Assembly: GCA_012728855.1 (NCBI GenBank)
Contig: JAAYEH010000118.1
Location: 1 to 59,002 of the forward strand
Origin: Rhodopirellula sp.
GTDB lineage: Bacteria > Planctomycetota > Planctomycetia > Pirellulales > Thermoguttaceae
Direction: 5' to 3'
Length of the DNA: 59,002 bases
Below are positions 52,676-59,002 of the stretch, in pieces. The notes below the pieces were generated by a model that was not told the origin of the DNA, searched no databases, and saw only the letters and a program-made list of their open reading frames with translations. The position numbers and the translations under genes were made by a program. Position 1 is the first letter of the stretch. Every line of letters begins with the position of its first letter.

Positions 52676-53869
52676 CTACGGACAAACCCGCACCGCGCCG
52701 CGCCCGCCGAGGTCGTCCAGCGCACCGATCAACCCAGCGACCATTTCCTCCGAATGCCCGCAGGTCAGGCTGATTCGCAAACACGACTCCCCGTCGGGCA
52801 CCGTGGGCGGGCGAATGGCCGGAACGTAGTAACCCCGCTCAAGCAGCGACTGCGAGATGGCGACCGCTCGCCCTGGTTCGCCGACGACGAGCGGGATAAT
52901 CTGGCTGGCGGAGTTTACCACGTTCCAGCCGTGCTCGTTCAATTGGCGGCGAAGTTGCCCGGCGCGTTGGAGCAATCCCTGGCGGCGCCATGGTTCGTCG
53001 CGGACGATTTCGAGTGCCGCTCGTCCCGCCGCCGCCATGGCCGCCGGCGGGGCGGTCGAAAACAGATACGGCCTGGCCCGATTCACGAGCCACTCGATCA
53101 GCACGCGGCTGCCGGCGATAAAACCGCCCACGGATCCCAATGCTTTGCTGAGCGTGCCGATACGGATCGGGATGCGATCGTCGACGCCCAACTGCTCGGC
53201 CACGCCGCGTCCGTGGTCGCCGAATACACCGGTGGCATGCGCTTCGTCGATCAAGAGCATCGCTTCATGTCGCTCGGCCAGATCAGCGAGTTCCACCAGC
53301 GGCGCGAGATCTCCATCCATGCTGAACAGGCTGTCGGTCACGATCAGTCGCCGTCGATAGCCGGTCGATCTGCCCAGCAGCCGCCGCAACCGCTGGCAAT
53401 CGGCATGGGAATAGGAGCGAACGTCCGCGCGCGATAACCGGCATCCGTCCAGCAGACTGGCGTGATTCTTACGATCGGTGAAAACGACGTCGCCCGGCCC
53501 GGCCAGGGCGGCGATCGAGCCGCTGTTGGCGGCAAAACCGGACGGCGCCAACAAAGCGGCTTCCGTGCCTTCAAACTCCGCCAATTGGATTTCCAGATCG
53601 CGGTGTTCGTGCGAATAGCCGGAGATCAACGGACTGGCGCCGCTGCCCCAGCCATTGGCTAGCGCCGTACGCGCCGCCTCCGCCAGACGCGGGTCGGCGG
53701 CCAGCCCCAAGTAGTCGTTGGAACTGAAATTGACCAGGCGACGGCCGTCGAGTGCCAGTTCCGCGGTCTGAGGGCCGGATCGGACGGATCGACGGCGCCA
53801 GAGGCCACTTTCTCGGAGATCTTCGGATTGCTTTTCGATCCAGGCGAGCGATCGAGGGGAGTTTGCCAT
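52676..53869 (-). CDS. bioF: 8-amino-7-oxononanoate synthase-like PLP enzyme
   Basis: The 397-residue alpha-oxoamine synthase has the family order: RRLVNFSSNDYLGLAADPRL, GWGSGASPLISGYSHEHRDL, APSGFAANSGSIAAL, SLFSMDGDLAPL and LLIDEAHATGVFGDHGRGVA (Asp/His for PLP). The Schiff-base Lys242 is in IGTLSKALGSVGGFI. It condenses an amino acid with an acyl-CoA or acyl-ACP; pimeloyl-based biotin synthesis is the default reading. KBL- or sphingolipid-like relatives cannot be excluded. No bioA/B/D genes are in the window. It starts at ATG 53869. Confidence 0.85.
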   Translation of the reverse strand: MANSPRSLAWIEKQSEDLRESGLWRRRSVRSGPQTAELALDGRRLVNFSSNDYLGLAADPRLAEAARTALANGWGSGASPLISGYSHEHRDLEIQLAEFEGTEAALLAPSGFAANSGSIAALAGPGDVVFTDRKNHASLLDGCRLSRADVRSYSHADCQRLRRLLGRSTGYRRRLIVTDSLFSMDGDLAPLVELADLAERHEAMLLIDEAHATGVFGDHGRGVAEQLGVDDRIPIRIGTLSKALGSVGGFIAGSRVLIEWLVNRARPYLFSTAPPAAMAAAGRAALEIVRDEPWRRQGLLQRAGQLRRQLNEHGWNVVNSASQIIPLVVGEPGRAVAISQSLLERGYYVPAIRPPTVPDGESCLRISLTCGHSEEMVAGLIGALDDLGGRGAVRVCP

Positions 53870-53876
53870 AAGAAAG

Positions 53877-53938
53877 TAAGTCAGGCTTTCCAGCCAAACA
53901 ATGCGCTCCGGTCAGGCTGGAGCGCCTGACGTACTTTT
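53877..53938. repeat. CAGGCTTTCCAGCC repeat, locus 4
   Basis: AAGTCAGGCTTTCCAGCC (53878-53895) and CAGGCTGGAGCGCCTGACGT (53913-53932) form imperfect arms, then ACTTTT. It matches the family at 34640 and 43573. It lies directly upstream of bioF on the minus strand. Confidence 0.65.
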
Positions 53939-54081
53939 GCAAGACTATCCTGTCACAATTCCCTCGTCAATCGCCGCTCTATTGTCACGGACAAGTTCTT
54001 CGTTCAGAATTAGAGGTAATGCGCACCGTTTCTTGCTGAATCGCGTCAATAATCACCCCTTTACTGAACAACGAGGGAGCC

Positions 54082-55098
54082 ATGACGAAGAAAACCGATC
54101 GCCGCAATTTCTTAAGCAAGACCGTCCTGGGTACGGCCGGGGCCGGCGCCCTCTATTCGATGGAGGAACGGATCCTTCTGGCGGCCATGCAAGATGGGAC
54201 GAACGCGACGCCGGCAAACCAGGCGGCCGCACCCGGACAGTTCCCTTGTGGCAAGATCGGCAATCTCACGATCAGCCGACTGATCATGGGCGGGAATCTG
54301 ATCGGCGGATGGGCTCACAGCCGCGATCTGATCTATGTCTCGAAGCTCTTTCAGTCGTACAACACCGAAGCGAAGGTCTTCGAGACGCTCGAGTTGGCCG
54401 AGCAGCAGGGCATTAATACGATCCAACTCGATCCGCGTTGCCAGGATGTCTTCGTGAAGTATCGGAAAGCGCGGGGCAGCAAGATGCAGAGTTTGTTCTG
54501 CATCGCGCCCGATGCCAACGAGACCAAGATGCGCGACCAGATCCGCACGGTGATGGACAAGGGGGCGACGTTTCTCTATACCCACGGCGGAGTCACCGAT
54601 CCGCTGACGATGACGCGCCAATACGACGTGATCGGCAAGGCCATCGACGCGATGAAGGCGGAAGGGGTGCCCGCCGGCGTGGGCGGTCACGCCCTGGAGA
54701 CCGTGATGGCCTGCGAGGAGCAGAAGCTCAATCCCGATTTCTACGTGAAGACATACCATCTCGACCGCTACTGGTCGATGAGCCCGGAGGAGCAGCGCGA
54801 ACCGTTCTGCTGGTTCAAGCCGCAGAAAGCGGGGCACGACGAATATCACGACAACATGTGGTGCCTCAACCCGGACGAGACGGTCGAATTCATGGCAAAA
54901 GTCGCCAAGCCCTGGATCGCCTTCAAAACACTGGCTGCCGGAGCGATTCCGCCGCGGATGGGTTTCTCTTCGGCGTTCCGCAACGGCGCCGATTTCATCT
55001 GCGCCGGCATGTTCGATTTCCAGGTCGCCGAAGACGTGAAGGTCGCCTTGGATGCCATCGCGAAATGCGACGAGCGGAAGCGGCCTTGGCTGGCGTAA
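54082..55098 (+). CDS. Tat-exported aldo/keto-reductase-like protein
   Basis: The 338-residue product begins TKKTDRRNFLSKTVLGTAGA, a twin-arginine signal. After ~40 residues comes an AKR/TIM-barrel-like body (CGKIGNLTISRLIMGGNLIG, GINTIQLDPRC, TFLYTHGGVTDP, GVGGHALETVMACEEQKLNP). The classical catalytic Tyr-Lys pair of aldo/keto reductases is not evident in its usual context. Similar Tat-exported homologues are common in planctomycetes with unknown substrate. ATG 54082 follows ACGAGGGAGCC. It converges with the response-regulator gene. Confidence 0.75.
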   Translation: MTKKTDRRNFLSKTVLGTAGAGALYSMEERILLAAMQDGTNATPANQAAAPGQFPCGKIGNLTISRLIMGGNLIGGWAHSRDLIYVSKLFQSYNTEAKVFETLELAEQQGINTIQLDPRCQDVFVKYRKARGSKMQSLFCIAPDANETKMRDQIRTVMDKGATFLYTHGGVTDPLTMTRQYDVIGKAIDAMKAEGVPAGVGGHALETVMACEEQKLNPDFYVKTYHLDRYWSMSPEEQREPFCWFKPQKAGHDEYHDNMWCLNPDETVEFMAKVAKPWIAFKTLAAGAIPPRMGFSSAFRNGADFICAGMFDFQVAEDVKVALDAIAKCDERKRPWLA

Positions 55099-55156
55099 GG
55101 CTTTGGCAGTGCGTAATAGCCTTAGCAGCCCGGCTGCTCAGTGCGAGACCTTCGAA

Positions 55157-55816
55157 TTACGACCGTCGCGAGGCGGCGTGTTGGGCAAAGTGAGGCGGGC
55201 GGATCGCAGGTTCGAGATCGGCGGCGATGCGGGCAAGTTCGACCGCCGATTCCACTCCCATTTTCTCAAAGACCGATGCCTTTAACCGGTCAACAGTCCG
55301 CATGCTCACATTCAGCATGCGCGCGAGTGTCTTGTTCGGCTCGCCGGTCAGGAGGAGCTGCACCACCTGCCGCTCGCGCTCGCTGAGCGCGTCGAATCGT
55401 CTCACGACGGCCGTTCGAAGTTGCTGTTTCTTCTGCGCTGAGCGGGCCTGCTCAAGCCCACTTTCGATGGCTTTCTCAATGGCTTCTCGAGAGCAGGGTT
55501 TTTCCAGTACGGTGAGGGCGCCCCGCCGCATGGCCTCCACCGTAGAATTGACGTCGGCATAGCCCGATATCACGATAATCGGAAACGCCAACCGCATCTC
55601 CGCCAGAGCGTCCTGCAATTCGAGGCCACTCATTCCACCCATTCGAAGGTCGGCCATAAGGCAGCCGGGGGGCAGAGTGGGCGCAAGAGCGACAAACTCT
55701 TCGGCGGAGGAGAATGTCCGGCAATCGATCCCCAGAGACCATGCCAGTGCAGCGATGCTGTTTGCAGCGTTGGGGTCGTCATCGACAATGTATAGCGCAA
55801 CGTCCGCTCGAGCCAA
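55157..55816 (-). CDS. FixJ-type response regulator (receiver plus LuxR HTH)
   Basis: The 219-residue product has an N-terminal receiver domain: acidic pocket Asp12-Asp14 in LYIVDDDPNAANSI, phospho-acceptor Asp56 in CLMADLRMGGMSGLEL, and the Lys of VLEKPCSREAI. The C-terminal LuxR/GerE HTH reads LSERERQVVQLLLTGEPNKT, then NVSMRTVDRLKASVFEKM. It is probably a FixJ/NarL-like activator. Start TTG 55816 is favoured by GGAGGTGCTTC upstream; the ATG 12 codons earlier (55852) has a poorer ribosome site. No cognate histidine kinase is adjacent. Confidence 0.88.
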   Translation of the reverse strand: MARADVALYIVDDDPNAANSIAALAWSLGIDCRTFSSAEEFVALAPTLPPGCLMADLRMGGMSGLELQDALAEMRLAFPIIVISGYADVNSTVEAMRRGALTVLEKPCSREAIEKAIESGLEQARSAQKKQQLRTAVVRRFDALSERERQVVQLLLTGEPNKTLARMLNVSMRTVDRLKASVFEKMGVESAVELARIAADLEPAIRPPHFAQHAASRRS

Positions 55817-56122
55817 GAAGCACCTCCGTTCTGCCGTCGGTGGCTGCAACATCAACCAGAGGTCTGGTATTCTCCTTTATCGAGACACAAGTCACGTACT
55901 GTTCACCGAAACCAACATAAGCAGATTTCGGTTTGCCGCCTTCCCCCTCCCACACTCGGTTGGCTAAGTTCACTTGGCAATGAATGGGTCAATATTATGG
56001 GCGAACACTACCGGCCACCAGGAAGTGATTTTAGTGCGTCCGGTGGTATGGCGTACGGTTTGAATGGGTACAGACAGGATGCATCGCACAGCTTGATGGT
56101 GGCATCCAGGCTCTGCTGATTT
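55817..56122. other. intergenic stretch upstream of the response regulator
   Basis: This is 306 bases between minus-strand genes. No gene was found. It presumably holds the response-regulator promoter; no clear hairpin was seen after the AAA gene's stop. Confidence 0.45.
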
Positions 56123-57883
56123 CTACCGAATTCCCTGCGATTCAAGTCGGTTAATTTCCAACTGCCAGCTCCGGCGTTGTTCGTCGGTCACCGTGGGGTC
56201 GGGCAGGAGCGAGCGGCGAGTGCAGTTGGCCAGTGCCTGAAGCGTCTGGTAGCGGCGGGCGAGTTCGATGGCCGGCGGAAGATGGTCTGCCACGATCTCG
56301 GCCACCGCGTCCATCGAGGCGGGCGATTTCGCTCTGAGCGTCGATCGCAGCGAGGCGAACGCAGCGGCGGAGTGGCCTTCGGTGAGCTTGTCGAGCCGAT
56401 CGATCGCCGCGTCGTCGATATCCGGCAAGAGCCCGCGGAGAACCCAACCAAGGAACTCCCGGCGATCGTCCCCTTCGGGATCGAGCACGGGGATAATCAG
56501 GTCGCCGACGCGTCCGGGGCGGCGGATATCGGGCGATAGCAAATGAATTCTCGCCGTCATCAAGAGCCAGAGAACCTTGCCCCGCAGGCGCGTGTCGGAC
56601 ATCATTGCCTGGATTTTTCCGGTAAGCCGCCGCTCGGTGGTATGGGCCTCCGGGCCGACGCCGCCGAACTGCGTATCGGCCTCGTCGACGAAGATCAGCA
56701 CGCGGTCCAGCGCCTCAAGCGTGCGGCGCAATCGTTCGAAAATCACGTCGGTTTGGCCGAACCATTGGCTGCGGATGTTTTTGAGCACGAGCACGGGCAT
56801 ATCCAATTCGCCGGCGACCGCCTCGAAAATGAACGTCTTCCCGCCGCCGATCGGCCCGGCCACCGCCGCTCCCGGCAGCGCCCGGTCGGCCGGGGCGCGA
56901 AACCGCGGCAAGAGTTCGTCGCGGAGAAACTGCTTCAAGCGCGAGAACCCAATCACGTCGTCCAGCGTGTGGGAGGGCTTCTTGAACTCCACCACGTCTT
57001 CGCCGATCTGCCCTTGGATAAACTCCTCGACTTTGCCGATCGTTTGCGCCGCGGTGAGAGGTTCCTGAGTATATCCCGCTCCGATCAGGAGTTGCCGCAG
57101 GGCGTGGATCGACAGCCCGGCGGTATAAGCAGCCAGCTCGGACGGCGCGGCCCAGAGCTTGGGTGTGGCACTGGCCGTCGACAGAAACGATTCGATGTAG
57201 TGCAACCGGTCCGCCGAGTTGGGCGGAGGAATCTCGACCGGCAGAACCTGCGGGAGGCGCGAAACCCGCGGGTGGACCAGGCTCCGCGACTCGGCAATCA
57301 GACACACCGAATCGCGGCCACCCAAGAAGGCGGGATCGCTGAACCAGTCCTGCACGATGCTGATGCGGTGCACCTGCCGGTCATTGAGCGCGGCGACGTC
57401 GCCGCTGCCGGCCGGCAGGAGCATGTCGGCCGCCTCGATATAAATCAGCAGATTGCCCAGACCGGAAGACCGCGAGCAGATCGTCATTTGCCGCAGGGCT
57501 TCCAGGGCGAGCGTTGGGTTGCCGATCGCGTCGACGAGCAGCCGCTCGAATTCCGTCCCCAGCCGTTCCATCTCCGACGGTCCCTTGCTCCTCAGTTCCC
57601 GGATCAAGAGCGAATCGACGTCGGCGCCGGCCTTCCAGGCGATCCAGGCGTTCTTCAGCTTATCGCGATGGTCGAGGAGGCGGATTGGGCCGTTCAGTTC
57701 GTAGACCAGCCGGATCAAGCCGGCGGCGCTCGACTTCTCGCAAAGAAACGGGATCAAGGGAACGTACTGAACGCCGTTAAAGAACAGATCGTGGACGTTG
57801 CCGCAGAGGATCACGCTCCGCGACTGGTCGGAATTGAAGATGCGAGCCAGCCGGCTGTAGAAGTCGTAGGTATGCTCAGTCAC
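56123..57883 (-). CDS. AAA ATPase with degenerate N-terminal module
   Basis: The 586-residue product starts TEHTYDFYSRLARIFNSDQS, then VILCGNVHDLFF, a motif of tandem-AAA proteins seen in planctomycetes and cyanobacteria. The N-terminal half has no intact P-loop. The C-terminal half has Walker A GPIGGGKT (343-350), Walker B RVLIFVDEAD (Asp400/Glu401), and sensor/arginine-like HLLSPDIRRPGRVGD, typical of FtsH/CDC48-like AAA. The function is probably remodelling; the target is unknown. GTG 57883 follows GAAGGGAAAAAACC; the frame open to 58102 runs into the repeat pair and is rejected. Confidence 0.8.
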   Translation of the reverse strand: MTEHTYDFYSRLARIFNSDQSRSVILCGNVHDLFFNGVQYVPLIPFLCEKSSAAGLIRLVYELNGPIRLLDHRDKLKNAWIAWKAGADVDSLLIRELRSKGPSEMERLGTEFERLLVDAIGNPTLALEALRQMTICSRSSGLGNLLIYIEAADMLLPAGSGDVAALNDRQVHRISIVQDWFSDPAFLGGRDSVCLIAESRSLVHPRVSRLPQVLPVEIPPPNSADRLHYIESFLSTASATPKLWAAPSELAAYTAGLSIHALRQLLIGAGYTQEPLTAAQTIGKVEEFIQGQIGEDVVEFKKPSHTLDDVIGFSRLKQFLRDELLPRFRAPADRALPGAAVAGPIGGGKTFIFEAVAGELDMPVLVLKNIRSQWFGQTDVIFERLRRTLEALDRVLIFVDEADTQFGGVGPEAHTTERRLTGKIQAMMSDTRLRGKVLWLLMTARIHLLSPDIRRPGRVGDLIIPVLDPEGDDRREFLGWVLRGLLPDIDDAAIDRLDKLTEGHSAAAFASLRSTLRAKSPASMDAVAEIVADHLPPAIELARRYQTLQALANCTRRSLLPDPTVTDEQRRSWQLEINRLESQGIR

Positions 57884-57946
57884 GGTTTTTTCCCTTCGGC
57901 TGAACAGCCTTGCATGATTTTGGCGCGGGCAAAAACGGTCGTGTGG

Positions 57947-58007
57947 CACTGCTTGGAGTTCAGTGCGTTGTCCATCAGCAAATACGTCTCCACAACTCCA
58001 AGCAGTG
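57947..58007. repeat. terminal-inverted-repeat element A, CACTGCTTGGAGTT
   Basis: CACTGCTTGGAGTT (57947-57960) and AACTCCAAGCAGTG (57994-58007) are a perfect 14-bp inverted repeat with 33 bases between. An almost identical element B follows at 58034-58094. It lies upstream of the AAA gene. Confidence 0.7.
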
Positions 58008-58033
58008 GGCGCGCCGCGCCAAGAGGCGATGCA

Positions 58034-58094
58034 CACTGCTTGGGATTGTGGCACGTGCCTCGCCAATGGAGAACCCGTCCAATCCCAAGCAGTG
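58034..58094. repeat. terminal-inverted-repeat element B, CACTGCTTGGGATT
   Basis: CACTGCTTGGGATT (58034-58047) and AATCCCAAGCAGTG (58081-58094) form a perfect 14-bp inverted repeat of 61 bp total, the same length as element A. The arms share CACTGCTTGG; the inner bases differ. A solitary arm occurs at 29086. Confidence 0.7.
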
Positions 58095-58115
58095 CCACAC
58101 ACGTCGACAACGACT

Positions 58116-58874
58116 TCAAATCCCCACGACGTCTCGCCACGTCTTCGCCATTAGCGCGTGTCCGGCCAGCGTCGGATGCACTCCGTCGGCGGCCCAGTAT
58201 TGCGGCTCTGCCCGCTTCACGGCCTCGTCGAACATCGACTGGAACGGAACCAGCGTCAACTTCATCTCTTCGGCGACTTTCCGAGCCGCCGCGCGACGCT
58301 GCTCAAACTCCGGGAACCAGCTTTCGTTCACCGCTCCACAACGGAGAACGAACGGTTCGCAAACGACGAGCCGGACAGCGGGCAAGGCTTGGAGCGTTTG
58401 ACCGAGCAGCGCACGGTAACCGCTTTCGTAGTCGGCGACGGTTCCCTCGTAGCGGCCGGCCAACTTGTGCCAGAGGTCGTTTACCCCGATGAGGATACTG
58501 AGAACGTCGGGCTTCAGCGCCACGGCGTCATCTTGCCACCGCGCGGCCAGGTCGGGCACCTTGTTGCCGCTGATGCCGCGGTTGAAAACCTTCAGATCCG
58601 CCTCCGGATACTCGGCTAAAATCGCCGCCGCTGCGAGGCAGGGATAACCGCGGCCCAGACCGGGCGAGGCATTGGGACCGTCCGACTTGCGATCCCGGTG
58701 GGCGTCGGTGATTGAGTCGCCCTGGAAGAGGATCACGCCGCCGGAGCGCGGCTTCGTCCTCTCCTTCTCAGTGGCCGGCAATTGCCGGCCCGTCGCCGCC
58801 GCGACGGCCAAAGCGCCGCCGGAGACCAAAGTGCCTTGGAAAAACCTGCGACGGGTGATGGAGGAGTTCTTCAT
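58116..58874 (-). CDS. Tat-exported SGNH/GDSL hydrolase
   Basis: The 252-residue product begins KNSSITRRRFFQGTLVSGGA, a twin-arginine signal. The SGNH blocks are present: block I LFQGDSITDAH (Ser54), block II NRGISGNKVPDL, block III LIGVNDLWH and block V ADGVHPTLAGHALMA (Asp230, His233). It acts as an esterase or lipase on carbohydrate or lipid esters outside the cytoplasm. ATG 58874 has a weak ribosome site. The downstream 22 bases run into the repeat pair. Confidence 0.92.
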   Translation of the reverse strand: MKNSSITRRRFFQGTLVSGGALAVAAATGRQLPATEKERTKPRSGGVILFQGDSITDAHRDRKSDGPNASPGLGRGYPCLAAAAILAEYPEADLKVFNRGISGNKVPDLAARWQDDAVALKPDVLSILIGVNDLWHKLAGRYEGTVADYESGYRALLGQTLQALPAVRLVVCEPFVLRCGAVNESWFPEFEQRRAAARKVAEEMKLTLVPFQSMFDEAVKRAEPQYWAADGVHPTLAGHALMAKTWRDVVGI

Positions 58875-58950
58875 GGTTTTCGGTCCTTGTTTTGATTCTT
58901 GAAGACGAAGGCGAGCGGCCGAGATGAAGTTGCGTCATCGAGGGGGTCGG

Positions 58951-59002
58951 GAGTCTTTTTCCGTATCGGCCGCCCGCGGGCGGCCGATACGGAAAAAGAC
59001 TC
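58951..59002. repeat. 52-bp perfect palindrome at the window edge
   Basis: GAGTCTTTTTCCGTATCGGC/CGCCCG (58951-58976) is followed without a loop by its exact reverse complement (58977-59002), ending at the last base. The preceding GGGGTCG suggests the arms continue beyond the window. A half copy of the motif lies at 20092-20116. Confidence 0.8.

Noticed and set aside
56543..58492. Plus-strand 649-codon frame opposite the AAA gene
   Set aside because: It crosses two repeat elements and two minus-strand genes and has no motif.

Overview
The window is high-GC bacterial chromosome and most resembles a planctomycete (Planctomycetota, Pirellulales-like). This is inferred from gene content, not from a marker tree. 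The signs are a formylglycine-type sulfatase, Tat-exported Gfo/Idh/MocA and SGNH proteins, a MoxR/VWA/ABC-2 cluster, a Lys-rich H1-like protein, a BON protein, LpxB and a FadL-like porin (so a Gram-negative envelope), DUF2344 followed by RNase E/G and L21, and many short dispersed palindromic repeats. No tRNA, rRNA or CRISPR array was seen.

Layout. 1-1180: remains of mobile DNA, namely the 3' end of a group II intron (maturase C-terminus plus domains V-VI) beside a possible transposase scrap. 1183-6068: a SnoaL-like protein, then a minus-strand operon of ApbE, a TPR protein with a C-terminal FMN-binding domain, and a membrane polyferredoxin. This reads as an extracytosolic flavin/iron-sulfur electron-transfer module. 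6289-19933: EttA-type ABC-F, FadL-like porin, arylsulfatase, Gly-rich secreted protein, SgcJ-like and LssY-like proteins, DUF502, a Gfo/Idh/MocA oxidoreductase and an XRE-type regulator with an inverted-repeat operator candidate. 20199-27797: a decayed accessory stretch with a C-terminal scrap of a secreted protein, a frameshifted TPR gene joined to what looks like a GrpE tail, a large DUF6493-like gene, a chimeric truncated DinB, and two copies of a nested inverted repeat.

27819-35328: sugar nucleotidyltransferase-like protein, secreted beta-helix protein, HDOD protein and a membrane/FecR-like protein. 34876-38031: a promoter candidate followed by hpf, a PtsN-like EIIA, HPr and EI, a phosphotransfer chain with no EIIB/EIIC in sight. 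38214-42395: DUF2344, RNase E/G, L21 and an FtsX-like permease overlapping the L21 gene. 42481-46436: BASS transporter, LpxB, M50 protease and an H1-like DNA-binding protein with a terminator. 46568-51487: a minus-strand operon of large VWA protein, MoxR ATPase and ABC-2 permease. 51835-59002: BON protein, a MITE-like element, BioF-like synthase, a Tat-exported aldo/keto-reductase-like protein, a FixJ-type regulator, an AAA ATPase and an SGNH hydrolase, ending in a 52-bp perfect palindrome.

The most interesting items are the flavinylated TPR/polyferredoxin operon, the L21/permease overlap, the truncated PTS with Asp at the HPr regulatory-serine position, and at least five families of palindromic or terminal-inverted-repeat elements. 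Some of these elements form coding ends: the LpxB tail, and the signal-peptide region of the FMN protein.
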